From Muriiphilus sp048268845 (lineage in GTDB: Bacteria; Pseudomonadota; Alphaproteobacteria; Rhodobacterales; Rhodobacteraceae), in the NCBI GenBank assembly GCA_048268845.1, contig JBLWUQ010000006.1, positions 1 to 64,000 on the forward strand: 64,000 bases of DNA, written 5' to 3'. The notes beneath the pieces were generated by a model. It was not told where the DNA came from. It did not search any database and worked only from the letters and a program-made list of their open reading frames with translations. The position numbers and the translations under genes were made by a program. This document shows positions 35,766 to 44,239 of this stretch, piece after piece (within the stretch, counting starts at the first letter, position 1; the number at the start of each line of letters is the position of its first letter).

Positions 35766-36730
35766 CATGCCTTTCTCTTGAACACCGCCCGCCAGAGCGG
35801 CGCGACCAGCCTTGTGCCGACCGGGATCATGACCAGCCCCAGCGCCAGGCCGAACACGCCGTCCATCGCCGCCCGCGCGATCCACGTCACCGCGGGCCGC
35901 AGCGCCTCGGTCACCATGCCACCCGCGACCGCAGCCCAGTGCTGGATGAAATCATAGATCGGGTGCCAGCCCAGGCTGTGCATCCCGTGCACGACGATGT
36001 TGCCGCCGACCCAGAGCATCGCCGCCGTGCCGATAATGGTCAGAAGCCGCAGGAAACCCGGCATCATCCTGACCAGCCCGCAGCCGAGTTTGCGCGTCAC
36101 GCTCCAATGCCCGTGTTGGCCCATGGCGAGGCCGACGTCGTCGGCCTTCACGATCAGCGCGACCGAGCCATAGACCGCAACCGTGACCCCGACCGCCACC
36201 AGTGCCAGTGTCGCCGCATCCATCCAAACGGTCGAATGCGGGATCGCGGCCAGCGCGATGGTCATGATCTCGGCCGAGAGGATGAAATCGGTCTTGATCG
36301 CGCCGGCGACCTTTGATTTTTCGAGGTGGAGCGCGCTTCCCGGCGTGACCGGAAGCGCGTCGACCACGTGTTCGTGCGGGAACAAAGCGTGCCAGATCTT
36401 CTCGGCGCCCTCAAAGCACAGATAGGCCCCGCCCAGCATCAGAAGCGGCGAGATCAGCCAGGGCGCGAAGGATGTCAGCAACAGCCCGGCCGGCAACAGG
36501 ATCAACAGCTTGTTGCGGATCGAGCCGAGCGCGATCTTCCCTACGATCGGCAATTCGCGCGCGGGTGCAAAGCCGGTCACGTATTTCGGCGTCACCGCGG
36601 CGTCGTCGATCAGCGCGCCGGCGGCCTTTGCCCCCGCCTTGGCCGCCTGCCCCGCGATATCGTCGACCGAGGCCGCCGCCACCTTGGCGATTGCCGCCAC
36701 GTCGTCCAGAAGTGCCAGAAGTCCGCTCAT
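35765..36730 (-). CDS. DUF808 (YedI-type) membrane protein
   Basis: A 321-residue inner-membrane protein starting MSGLLALLDDVAAIAKVAAA with SVDDIAGQAAKAGAKAAG, the DUF808/YedI signature, then several helices. It retains YVTGFAPARELPIVGKIALGS and the KADDVGLAM segment usual in the family. No function is established. It is convergent with tkt and divergent from a small membrane protein gene. Confidence 0.88.
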   Translation of the reverse strand: MSGLLALLDDVAAIAKVAAASVDDIAGQAAKAGAKAAGALIDDAAVTPKYVTGFAPARELPIVGKIALGSIRNKLLILLPAGLLLTSFAPWLISPLLMLGGAYLCFEGAEKIWHALFPHEHVVDALPVTPGSALHLEKSKVAGAIKTDFILSAEIMTIALAAIPHSTVWMDAATLALVAVGVTVAVYGSVALIVKADDVGLAMGQHGHWSVTRKLGCGLVRMMPGFLRLLTIIGTAAMLWVGGNIVVHGMHSLGWHPIYDFIQHWAAVAGGMVTEALRPAVTWIARAAMDGVFGLALGLVMIPVGTRLVAPLWRAVFKRKA

Positions 36731-36858
36731 GCGCGCCCCGTTCGGTTTGTCATTCGCGCGACCCTAAAGGATCAGCGCGCATGGACAAGACCCTGACCAC
36801 CCCCGCACACCGGCGATTTTCCTTGCCCGTCACCGGACGATGCGACAGAAACCCGGTC

Positions 36859-37002
36859 ATGAACACCCGGATCGCAATCGGCCTCGCCCTGATCATCATC
36901 GCCATCCTTGCCGTCGATGCGGCCGCGTTCGGCGGATCGCTGCCGATCTTTCTCGGCCGCAAGTTCTTCGTCCTTCTCGACTGGCTGGCGTTCTGGCGGT
37001 AA
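36859..37002 (+). CDS. Small single-helix membrane protein, 47 residues, upstream of gap
   Basis: An ATG at 36859 opens a 47-residue protein, MNTRIAIGLALIIIAILAVD, then AAAFGGSLPIFLGRKFFVLLDWLAFWR. It has one strong transmembrane helix, a second amphipathic segment and a Trp-rich C-terminus. I have seen short proteins of this kind near gap in this lineage but know of no function. It ends 114 bp before gap in the same direction. Confidence 0.65.
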   Translation: MNTRIAIGLALIIIAILAVDAAAFGGSLPIFLGRKFFVLLDWLAFWR

Positions 37003-37116
37003 CGCAAACATCCGCTTTGCGACACTGTTGCCCTTGACCTCCAGACGAAAATCGCGACCTTTGCCGCGACTGCCCCCACGTGCCGTGCGGGGCTGGAACG
37101 AGCTTTTGGAGGTCAC

Positions 37117-38118
37117 ATGAGTGTCAAGGTTGCAATCAACGGATTTGGGCGGATCGGGCGTAACGTGCTGCGCGCGATCATGGAATCGGGACGCACCGAT
37201 ATCGAGGTGGTCGCGATCAACGATCTGGGTCCGGTGGAAACCAACGCCCACCTGCTCCGCTACGACTCGGTCCACGGCAAGTTTCCCGGCGTGGTGACGG
37301 TATCGGGCGACACGATCGACCTTGGTCGTGGCCCGATCAAGGTGACCGCGATCCGCGATCCCAAGGACCTGCCCTGGTCCGATGTCGACATCGCGCTCGA
37401 GTGCACCGGCATCTTCACCGCCCGCGACAAGGCCGCGCTGCATCTCGAGAACGGCTCGAGCCGGGTCCTGATCTCGGCCCCCGGTGCAGGTGCGGACAAG
37501 ACCATCGTCTACGGCGTCAACCACGACACGCTGACCGCCAAGGATACCGTGGTGTCGAACGCGTCCTGCACCACCAACTGCCTGTCGCCGGTCGCCAAGG
37601 TGCTGAACGACACCGTCGGCATCAAGCGCGGCTTCATGACGACGATCCACAGCTACACCGGCGACCAGCCGACGCTCGACACCATGCACAAGGACCTCTA
37701 CCGCGCCCGCGCGGCGGCGGTTTCGATGATCCCGACCTCGACCGGGGCGGCCAAGGCCGTGGGTCTGGTTCTGCCGGAACTCAACGGCAAGCTCGACGGC
37801 GTGGCGATCCGGGTGCCGACGCCGAACGTCTCGGTCGTCGACCTGGTGTTCGAGGCCACGCGCGAAACCTCGGTCGACGAAGTGAACGCGGCGATCCGCG
37901 CCGCCGCCGATGGCCAGATGAAGGGCATCCTTGGCTATACCGACGAGCCGAACGTCTCGATCGACTTCAACCACGACCCGCACAGCTCGATCTTCCACAT
38001 GGACCAGACCAAGGTGATGGACGGCACCATGGTGCGGATCCTGACCTGGTATGACAACGAATGGGGCTTCTCGAACCGCATGGCCGATACCGCCGTCGCG
38101 ATGGGCAAGCTGATCTGA
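37117..38118 (+). CDS. gap: Glyceraldehyde-3-phosphate dehydrogenase, type I
   Basis: A 333-residue GAPDH oxidising glyceraldehyde-3-phosphate with NAD(P)+ and phosphate in glycolysis, or the reverse in gluconeogenesis. It has the dinucleotide motif VAINGFGRIGRNVLRA at the N-terminus, the catalytic cysteine in SNASCTTNCLSPVAK and TWYDNEWGFSNRM at the C-terminus. Strong GGAGG lies before the ATG and a terminator follows. Cofactor preference is not assigned. Confidence 0.97.
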   Translation: MSVKVAINGFGRIGRNVLRAIMESGRTDIEVVAINDLGPVETNAHLLRYDSVHGKFPGVVTVSGDTIDLGRGPIKVTAIRDPKDLPWSDVDIALECTGIFTARDKAALHLENGSSRVLISAPGAGADKTIVYGVNHDTLTAKDTVVSNASCTTNCLSPVAKVLNDTVGIKRGFMTTIHSYTGDQPTLDTMHKDLYRARAAAVSMIPTSTGAAKAVGLVLPELNGKLDGVAIRVPTPNVSVVDLVFEATRETSVDEVNAAIRAAADGQMKGILGYTDEPNVSIDFNHDPHSSIFHMDQTKVMDGTMVRILTWYDNEWGFSNRMADTAVAMGKLI

Positions 38119-38143
38119 TCCCGGCCCGTTCGGAGCCTGACAA

Positions 38144-38169
38144 GGGCCGTCCCACAGGGCGGCCCTTTT
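38144..38169 (+). terminator. Rho-independent terminator of gap
   Basis: GGGCCG (38144-38149) pairs with CGGCCC (38160-38165), with an inner CCC/GGG pairing, followed by TTTT. The element lies 26 bases after the gap stop. Confidence 0.85.
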
Positions 38170-38208
38170 CGTTGCGCTGGCGCGGTGTCGCCCTTGCGGC
38201 GCGTTGCG

Positions 38209-38706
38209 TCAGATCTTGCCGAATTTCTGGAGCAACAGGGTCTTGACTTCGGGCGTGACGAACCGCGATACGTCACCGTCCAGCCGGGCGATTTCCTTGA
38301 CCAGTTTCGATGCAATCGGCTGAAACTTGGCCTCGGCCATCAGGAACACCGTCTCGACCGAGCTGTCCAGCACCCGGTTCATCCCGACCATCTGGTATTC
38401 GTATTCGAAATCCGCGACCGCCCGCAGGCCACGCACGATGATCTGCGCGCCGACATCGTTGGCGCAGTCGATCAGCAGGTTCTCGAACGGATGCGCCACG
38501 ATCTCGGTGCCGTTCTCGGCGGTCAGCTTGGCACATTCCGCCTCGACCATCGCGACCCGCTCATCAAGGTTGAACAGGGGCTTCTTGTCGCGGTTGATCG
38601 CGATCCCGATCACCAGTCGGTCGACCAGCGCACAGGCGCGGCGGATGATGTCCAGATGGCCGAGGGTGATCGGGTCGAATGTGCCGGGATAGAGACCGAT
38701 GCGCAT
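38209..38706 (-). CDS. coaD: Pantetheine-phosphate adenylyltransferase
   Basis: A 165-residue nucleotidyltransferase catalysing the fourth step of coenzyme A synthesis (4'-phosphopantetheine + ATP to dephospho-CoA). The substrate-binding motif YPGTFDPITLGHLDII has the T-x-G-H at 14-17. RGLRAVADFEYEYQMVGMNR is the second family block. I choose the ATG at 38706 because AGGAG stands five bases upstream; a GTG at 38712 would be too close to it. Confidence 0.96.
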   Translation of the reverse strand: MRIGLYPGTFDPITLGHLDIIRRACALVDRLVIGIAINRDKKPLFNLDERVAMVEAECAKLTAENGTEIVAHPFENLLIDCANDVGAQIIVRGLRAVADFEYEYQMVGMNRVLDSSVETVFLMAEAKFQPIASKLVKEIARLDGDVSRFVTPEVKTLLLQKFGKI

Positions 38707-38780
38707 GGGCACTCCTGTTTTGCTGGCGCGCAGGCAACATCAACGCAAACCCGATTGCAAGAAATTTCTGCGGTGCGGCG

Positions 38781-39215
38781 TCAGTATCCCATGATCATGT
38801 TCTTCAGGTCGTCGGTCTGGCGTGCCAACTCGTCGAGCCGCGCCTTGACCACGTCGCCGATCGAGACCAGCCCGACCATCTCGTCGCCGACCATCACCGG
38901 CATGTGGCGAAAGCGTTTCTCGGTCATCACCTGCAGCACCTCGAGCGCGCGATCCCCCGGCTTGCAGGTGATCAGCTCGGCGGTCATCAGCGCCTCGACC
39001 TCATCGTCAAGGCAGGGCGTGCCGCGCCGGCCAAGCTCGCGCACGATGTCGCGCTCCGACAGGATGCCGATCGGCCGCACGCCATCCTCGGTCACGATCA
39101 CCGCGCCGATCCGCTTCTCCGACAACAGCGCCGCCGCGTCCGCGACCCTGGTGCCGGGCTTGACGCTGAGGACCCCCTGGGTTGGCTTGTCTCTAAGGAT
39201 CTGGCTGATAAGCAT
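38781..39215 (-). CDS. CBS-domain pair protein
   Basis: A 144-residue stand-alone CBS pair (MLISQILRDKP ... TRVADAAALLSEKRIGAVIV; VMTEKRFRHMPVM). Such proteins bind adenine nucleotides and tune partner enzymes or transporters; no partner is evident here. The ATG at 39215 gives the family start MLISQIL. The longer open frame upstream is Arg/Cys-rich and not protein-like. Confidence 0.88.
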   Translation of the reverse strand: MLISQILRDKPTQGVLSVKPGTRVADAAALLSEKRIGAVIVTEDGVRPIGILSERDIVRELGRRGTPCLDDEVEALMTAELITCKPGDRALEVLQVMTEKRFRHMPVMVGDEMVGLVSIGDVVKARLDELARQTDDLKNMIMGY

Positions 39216-39300
39216 TTTCGTTCTCCGACTGTTCTCGGCGCGACATCCGCAGCCTGGTTCCCCTCGCGCCCTTTCAACTTCGCGCGCGGCCAATAGGGTG

Positions 39301-40197
39301 TCAAGTCCGCGCTTCCAGCCGCGCGACCTCAGAGCGCACCCCGTCGAGCACCATTTCCGACACCCGCGCCAGCCGTTCGATCCGGGCATCGCCGGCATGG
39401 CGAAGCAGATAGAAGGTGCGGGTCAGAGAAATCGCATCGGGCAGGATCTTGCGCAACCCCGGCGCGAAGGGCAGCGCGAAATCGTGCACGATGCCCAGCC
39501 CTGCCCCCTGCCGCAGCATGTTCAACTGCACCGGCACCGAGTTCGACCCAAGTGTCACATGGTCCGCCCCGATCTCGGCCAGGTAGTCCAGCTCCTTGTC
39601 GAAGATCATGTCGGGGATGTAGCCGACCACCGGATGCCCGGCGAGGTCGCCGATGCGTTCGATCGGTGGGTGCTTGTGGATATAGCCGCGCGAGGCCACC
39701 AGATGCAGGTGGTAGTCGGTGATCTTCTGCACCGTCAGGCGTCCGGTCTCGGGCGGCGACACGGCGATGGCGATGTCCGCCTCGCGTTTCGACAGGTTCA
39801 CCACGCGCGGCAGGGCGACCACATGCAGTTCGAGTTCGGGATGGCTGGCGGCGATCCGGGCGCAGACCTGCGGCAGCAGGAAATTGGCGCAACCATCCGG
39901 CGCACCGATCCTGACCTGCCCCGACAAGGTGCCGGTCTGCCGGTCAAGCGCCTCGGCACCCCGCATCACCGCCTGCTCCGCCTCCTCGGCGTGGGCCATC
40001 AGCCGCGTGCCTGCCTCGGTCAGCCCGTAGCCCTGCGGCGAGCGTGCAAACAGCGGCGCACCCATCACCTCCTCCAGCCGGGTGATCCGCCGCCCCACCG
40101 TCGCCGGATCACGCTTGAGCACCCGCCCCGCGGCCGACAGGCTTTCGCCCCGCGCCACGGCAAGGAAGACCCTCAGATCGTCCCAATCCAGATCCAT
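39301..40197 (-). CDS. LysR-family transcriptional regulator
   Basis: A 298-residue LysR regulator: N-terminal winged helix-turn-helix (MDLDWDDLRVFLAVARGESL, AAGRVLKRDPATVGRRITRLE) and a LysR-type substrate domain of the family that recognises small effectors. I choose the ATG at 40197 (GGGGG six bases upstream) over the GTG directly before it. It is divergent from mmsA with 128 bp between, the classic LysR arrangement, so it may regulate mmsA. The effector is unknown. Confidence 0.9.
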   Translation of the reverse strand: MDLDWDDLRVFLAVARGESLSAAGRVLKRDPATVGRRITRLEEVMGAPLFARSPQGYGLTEAGTRLMAHAEEAEQAVMRGAEALDRQTGTLSGQVRIGAPDGCANFLLPQVCARIAASHPELELHVVALPRVVNLSKREADIAIAVSPPETGRLTVQKITDYHLHLVASRGYIHKHPPIERIGDLAGHPVVGYIPDMIFDKELDYLAEIGADHVTLGSNSVPVQLNMLRQGAGLGIVHDFALPFAPGLRKILPDAISLTRTFYLLRHAGDARIERLARVSEMVLDGVRSEVARLEART

Positions 40198-40236
40198 CAC
40201 CAGCCCCCTGTCCCACCAGCCCTGCCCGACCCATCA

Positions 40237-40248
40237 TGCGTTTACGCA
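40237..40248. promoter_or_regulatory. Short palindrome in the LysR/mmsA intergenic region
   Basis: TGCGT-TT-ACGCA is a perfect 12-bp inverted repeat 40 bases upstream of the LysR start and about 78 bases upstream of mmsA. It could be a LysR-type operator, but the match to the T-N11-A rule is loose. Confidence 0.3.
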
Positions 40249-40325
40249 AAACCCCTTTGAAAACTTGCCTCTTTTCACGGCATTTTTGCAAGCCTAATGT
40301 GCAGGGGAATTTTCAGGAGGATATC

Positions 40326-41825
40326 ATGTACGAAGTCGAACACTGGATCGACGGCAAGGTCGTCAAGGGCACCTCGGGCCGCTACGCCGATATCTACAAC
40401 CCCGCCACCGGCGAGGTTCAGGGCAAGGTCGCGCTGGCCTCGAAAGCCGAGCTTGACGCCGCCGTGGCGCGCGCTGCCGAAGCGCAGGTGGCCTGGGCCG
40501 CGGTCAACCCGCAGCGCCGCGCACGGGTGATGATGAAGCTGGCGGACCTGCTCAACCGCGACATGGACAAGCTGGCCGAGGCTCTCAGCCGCGAGCACGG
40601 CAAGACCCTGCCCGACGCGCGCGGCGACGTGCAGCGCGGGCTTGAGGTGGTCGAGGTCTGCATGGGCGCGCCGTCGCTGCTCAAGGGCGAATACATGAAT
40701 GACGGCGGGCCGGGCATCGACCTTTATTCGATGCGCCAGCCGCTGGGCGTGGTGGCCGGCATCACGCCGTTCAACTTTCCCGCCATGATCCCGCTGTGGA
40801 AGCTCGCACCGGCCCTGTCGGCAGGCAACGCGATGATCATGAAGCCGTCCGAGCGCGACCCTTCGGTGCCGATGATGATCGCCAAGCTTCTGCAAGAGGC
40901 CGGGCTGCCTGACGGCGTGTTCCAGGTGGTGAACGGCGACAAGGAATCGGTCGACGCGATTCTCGACAACGACACCATCCAAGCGGTCGGCTTCGTCGGC
41001 TCGACCCCGATCGCGCAATACATCTATGGCCGCGCCTGCGCCAATGGCAAGCGCGCGCAGTGCTTTGGCGGCGCCAAGAACCACATGGTAATCATGCCCG
41101 ACGCCGACATGGACAAGGCCGCCGACGCGCTGGTCGGTGCCGGCTTTGGCGCGGCGGGCGAACGCTGCATGGCGATCTCGGTCGCGGTGCCGGTCGGCCA
41201 GAAAACCGCCGACGCGCTGATCGAGCGCCTGATCCCGCGGATCGAGAAACTGAAAGTCGGCCCCTACACGGCCGGCGACGACGTGGATTACGGCCCGGTG
41301 GTCACGGCGGCCGCGAAACAGCGGATCGAGGGCCTGATCGAAACCGGCGTCAAGCAGGGTGCCAAACTCGTCGTCGACGGGCGCGGCTTCTCGCTCCAGG
41401 GCTACGAGGACGGCTTCTTCGTCGGCCCGAGCCTCTTTGACAACGTCACGCCGGACATGGACATCTACAAGCAGGAGATCTTCGGCCCGGTCCTCAGCCA
41501 GGTGCGCACCGACAGCTATGAAGAAGCGCTGAAACTGGTGATGGACAACGAATACGGCAACGGCACCGCGATCTTCACCGCCGATGGCGACACCGCGCGC
41601 GACTATGCCAACCGGGTCAATGTCGGCATGGTTGGCGTCAACTTCCCGATCCCGGTGCCGCTCAGCTATTTCAGCTTTGGCGGCTGGAAAAAGTCGGGCT
41701 TCGGCGATCTCAACCAGTATGGCACCGACGCGTTCCGCTTCTACACCAAGACCAAGACCGTCACCGCACGCTGGTTCTCGGGCATCAAGGACGGCGGCGA
41801 GTTCCACTTCAAGGCGATGGACTGA
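40326..41825 (+). CDS. mmsA: CoA-acylating methylmalonate-semialdehyde dehydrogenase
   Basis: A 499-residue aldehyde dehydrogenase that converts (S)-methylmalonate semialdehyde to propionyl-CoA with NAD+ and CoA, the last step of valine (and thymine) breakdown. It starts MYEVEHWIDGKVVKGTSGR and has the catalytic Cys281 in GAAGERCMAIS. GITPFNFPAMIPLWK, FGGAKNHMVIMPDAD and VGVNFPIPVPLSYFSFGGWKKS are typical of MmsA. AGGAGG lies seven bases before the ATG; an upstream frame extension has no similarity. It is convergent to mmsB and its operon. A strong terminator follows. Confidence 0.96.
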   Translation: MYEVEHWIDGKVVKGTSGRYADIYNPATGEVQGKVALASKAELDAAVARAAEAQVAWAAVNPQRRARVMMKLADLLNRDMDKLAEALSREHGKTLPDARGDVQRGLEVVEVCMGAPSLLKGEYMNDGGPGIDLYSMRQPLGVVAGITPFNFPAMIPLWKLAPALSAGNAMIMKPSERDPSVPMMIAKLLQEAGLPDGVFQVVNGDKESVDAILDNDTIQAVGFVGSTPIAQYIYGRACANGKRAQCFGGAKNHMVIMPDADMDKAADALVGAGFGAAGERCMAISVAVPVGQKTADALIERLIPRIEKLKVGPYTAGDDVDYGPVVTAAAKQRIEGLIETGVKQGAKLVVDGRGFSLQGYEDGFFVGPSLFDNVTPDMDIYKQEIFGPVLSQVRTDSYEEALKLVMDNEYGNGTAIFTADGDTARDYANRVNVGMVGVNFPIPVPLSYFSFGGWKKSGFGDLNQYGTDAFRFYTKTKTVTARWFSGIKDGGEFHFKAMD

Positions 41826-41847
41826 GCCTGACCGCCTGACATGACAT

Positions 41848-41879
41848 GACGCCCCGGAGGAGACTCCGGGGCGTCTTTT
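41848..41879 (+). terminator. Rho-independent terminator of mmsA
   Basis: GACGCCCCGG (41848-41857) pairs with CCGGGGCGTC (41866-41875), followed by TTTT (41876-41879), 23 bases after the stop. Confidence 0.9.
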
Positions 41880-41944
41880 GTTGCCGCTATCGATCGATCC
41901 GGCCCAAGCGCCACGTCCGCGCCGCGTCTTCGTCTTTGCTCTGA

Positions 41945-42006
41945 AAATACCTCGGGAGGGGTCCGGGGAGGGCAGCGCCCTCCCCGGCGGATCGCCTGCG
42001 TCAGCA
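41945..42006 (+). repeat. Intergenic hairpin repeat, copy B (after mmsA)
   Basis: Same ends as copy A: AAATACCTCGGG at 41945-41956 and TGCGTCAGCA at 41997-42006. The hairpin is 11 bp: CCGGGGAGGGC (41963-41973), loop AGC, GCCCTCCCCGG (41977-41987). Relative to copy A the stem sequence differs, but on both sides together, so pairing is kept. It ends 9 bp from the stop of the DUF2892 gene. Confidence 0.75.
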
Positions 42007-42015
42007 GGTGAAACC

Positions 42016-42219
42016 TCAGTCCTTCACCTTGCAGGTATTGATCCCCAGCAGGGAGTAGATGGCGCACCATCCGACCAGGCCGGTCACGAGCGGGATCAGC
42101 CCGAGCCAATAGAGCCAGCTCCAGGCCCCGTCCGGGTTGAGGAAATAAGCCAGGATCAGCGCCGCGCCGAAAAGCACCCGGAGAACGCGGTCGGTCGTGC
42201 CTTCATTCGTCTTGAACAT
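42016..42219 (-). CDS. DUF2892 small membrane protein
   Basis: A 67-residue protein MFKTNEGTTDRVLRVLFGAA with two transmembrane helices (LILAYFL; LGLIPLVTGLVGWCAIYSLLG) and the ending GINTCKVKD. This is the DUF2892/YgaP-type membrane family, also found fused to rhodanese domains. Its function alone is unknown. GGAGG precedes the ATG. A longer start at 42267 has no support. Confidence 0.88.
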   Translation of the reverse strand: MFKTNEGTTDRVLRVLFGAALILAYFLNPDGAWSWLYWLGLIPLVTGLVGWCAIYSLLGINTCKVKD

Positions 42220-42235
42220 GGAGACCTCCTTTTCA

Positions 42236-42250
42236 TGGAAAACGCTTCCA
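42236..42250. promoter_or_regulatory. 15-bp palindrome upstream of the DUF2892 gene
   Basis: TGGAA-N5-TTCCA (42236-42250) sits 17-31 bases before the ATG of the DUF2892 gene, just upstream of its ribosome site. The form is operator-like; no regulator is implied by the neighbours. Confidence 0.3.
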
Positions 42251-42299
42251 CAACCTATACGTAGCATTAAACAGAGCGGATTGAACGGGGCGCGACGAC

Positions 42300-43178
42300 C
42301 TATCCGCGCCCGCGTTTTTCGAACCGCGGCAGCATTGCCGAGAAATCCTTGCCCTTGCCGCCCTCATGCTCGACGAAAGTCTCGTAAAGCTTCGCCGCCG
42401 CCTGCCCCATCGGCGTATCGGCATCGACCGCTTCGGCTGCCTGCTGGCTGAGGCGCAGGTCCTTCAGCATCAACTCCGCCGCGAAACCGGGCTTGTAGTC
42501 GTTGTCGGCCGGGCTTTTCGCCCCGACCCCCGGCGCGGGGGTATAGGCGTTCATCGTCCAGCTATAGCCCGACGAGGTCGAGACCACGTCGAACATCTTC
42601 TGCCGGTCAAGCCCCAGCTTGTCGGCCAGCGCAAAGGCCTCGCAGGTGGCGATCATGGTGACGCCCAGGATCATGTTGTTGCAGATCTTGGCCGCCTGCC
42701 CGTTGCCCGAGGGGCCGCAATGAACCGCCTTCTGGCCCATGATGTCAAACAGCGGCGCGACCTTGGCAAACGCCGCCTCCGACCCGCCCGCCATGAAGGT
42801 CAACGTGCCCGCAGTTGCCCCGCCGACCCCGCCCGAGACCGGCGCGTCGACCGCGCCCAGCCCGGCGGCTTCGGCGTCAGCCGCGACCGCACGGGCGCTG
42901 TCGACATCGACGGTCGAGCAGTCGCAGAACACCGCGCCCGGAGCCATCGCCGGGATGATCTCGGCGGCGACCGCGCGCAGGATCGCGCCGTTGGGCAGCA
43001 TGGTGATGACCACCTCGGCACCCGCCGCCGCCCCGGCAGCGCTCGCCGCCTTCGCCACGCCCTCGGGCATCGGCGCGGCGAGGTCGAAGCCCATAACCTC
43101 ATGGCCCGCCGCGACCAGATTGGCCGCCATCGGCCCGCCCATGTTGCCAAGTCCGATGAATCCGATCTTCATGGTCAT
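42300..43178 (-). CDS. mmsB: 3-hydroxyisobutyrate dehydrogenase
   Basis: A 292-residue beta-hydroxyacid dehydrogenase oxidising 3-hydroxyisobutyrate to methylmalonate semialdehyde with NAD+ in valine catabolism; its product is the MmsA substrate. The N-terminal KIGFIGLGNMGGPMAANL binds NAD, DAPVSGGVGGATAGTLTFM is the substrate-binding block, and the catalytic lysine is in GNGQAAKICNNMILG. The ATG overlaps the stop of the upstream hydrolase gene (ATGA). The last gene of its operon. Confidence 0.96.
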   Translation of the reverse strand: MTMKIGFIGLGNMGGPMAANLVAAGHEVMGFDLAAPMPEGVAKAASAAGAAAGAEVVITMLPNGAILRAVAAEIIPAMAPGAVFCDCSTVDVDSARAVAADAEAAGLGAVDAPVSGGVGGATAGTLTFMAGGSEAAFAKVAPLFDIMGQKAVHCGPSGNGQAAKICNNMILGVTMIATCEAFALADKLGLDRQKMFDVVSTSSGYSWTMNAYTPAPGVGAKSPADNDYKPGFAAELMLKDLRLSQQAAEAVDADTPMGQAAAKLYETFVEHEGGKGKDFSAMLPRFEKRGRG

Positions 43179-44227
43179 TCTCCCCTGTCTTTCGTCCCCA
43201 GAATGAGCGCCTTTTCCCCGAGATCCGCAAGCATCCGGTCAACATCGGCGTCGGTGACGTCCTCGAGCGCAGCGTGCCGCCAGCGCGGATTGCGGTCCTT
43301 GTCGATGATCGCGGCCCGGATGCCTTCGATGAAATCACCGTGTTCCGCCGCGCGCCAGGTAAAGCGGTATTCCATCCCCAGGGCCGCCCGGATCGTGCCG
43401 GCCTCACGCGCGTTTCGGATGAGCTCGATGGCGCAGGCCACCGACAGCGGCGAATTGCGCCGGATCGCCTTCAAGGTGGCGCGCGCAAACTCGCTGTCAC
43501 CGGCTTCGAGCGCCGCAATGATGCCCGCCCGGTCGCCGCAAAACAGCGCGTCGATCTCGGCTTGCTGCCCGGCCAGCGCGCCTTCGGGCGGCGTGGTGGC
43601 AAGCGGCGCCACATGGCCCGCATCGCCGGTTTCCTCAAGCGCCGCGATAAGGTCAAGCCAGTGCTCCTGCGCGATGTAGTGGTCGGCGAACCCGGCAAAG
43701 ACCGCATCCGCCGGCCCCATCCGCGCCGCCGTCGTGCCAAGGTATTCCCCGACATGCCCCGGCGCGCGGCCCAGCAGAAGCGAGCCGCCGACATCGGGCA
43801 CAAGCCCGATCCCGACCTCGGGCATCGCGACCTGCGAGCTTTCGCAAACCACCCGGTGCGAGGCGTGGCACCCGACCCCGACACCGCCGCCCATGGTGAA
43901 ACCCTGCATCAGCGCGACCACGGGTTTCGGATATTCCGCAATCTTGTCGTTCATCCGGTATTCGTCGGCCCAGAACCGGCGACCATAGGCGAAATCGCCC
44001 GCCTTGGCGGTGTCGTAAAGCTCCTGAATGTCGCCCCCGGCGCAGAACGCGCGTTCGCCCACGGCGTCAATCAGCACCAACGCGACCTCGGGATCGCCCC
44101 GCCAATCGTCCAGCGCCGCCTCGATCGCCAGGCACATCTCGTAGGTCAGCGCATTCAGCGCCTTGGGCCGGTCGAGCGTGATCCGGCCCGCGCGGCCCAG
44201 TTTGCGGATATGGATGTCGTCACTCAT
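43175..44227 (-). CDS. 3-hydroxyisobutyryl-CoA hydrolase / enoyl-CoA hydratase family
   Basis: A 350-residue crotonase-fold protein. The length, with an extra C-terminal region of about 80 residues, and motifs (RAFCAGGDIQELYDTAKAG, VALMQGFTMGGGVGVGCHA, PEVGIGLVPDVGGS) match 3-hydroxyisobutyryl-CoA hydrolases rather than plain enoyl-CoA hydratases. It would release 3-hydroxyisobutyrate from its CoA ester in valine breakdown. A second enoyl-CoA hydratase for the preceding step is not present in the window. Coupled to mmsB by ATGA. Confidence 0.88.
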   Translation of the reverse strand: MSDDIHIRKLGRAGRITLDRPKALNALTYEMCLAIEAALDDWRGDPEVALVLIDAVGERAFCAGGDIQELYDTAKAGDFAYGRRFWADEYRMNDKIAEYPKPVVALMQGFTMGGGVGVGCHASHRVVCESSQVAMPEVGIGLVPDVGGSLLLGRAPGHVGEYLGTTAARMGPADAVFAGFADHYIAQEHWLDLIAALEETGDAGHVAPLATTPPEGALAGQQAEIDALFCGDRAGIIAALEAGDSEFARATLKAIRRNSPLSVACAIELIRNAREAGTIRAALGMEYRFTWRAAEHGDFIEGIRAAIIDKDRNPRWRHAALEDVTDADVDRMLADLGEKALILGTKDRGE

Positions 44228-44239
44228 CGCGCGGCCCCA

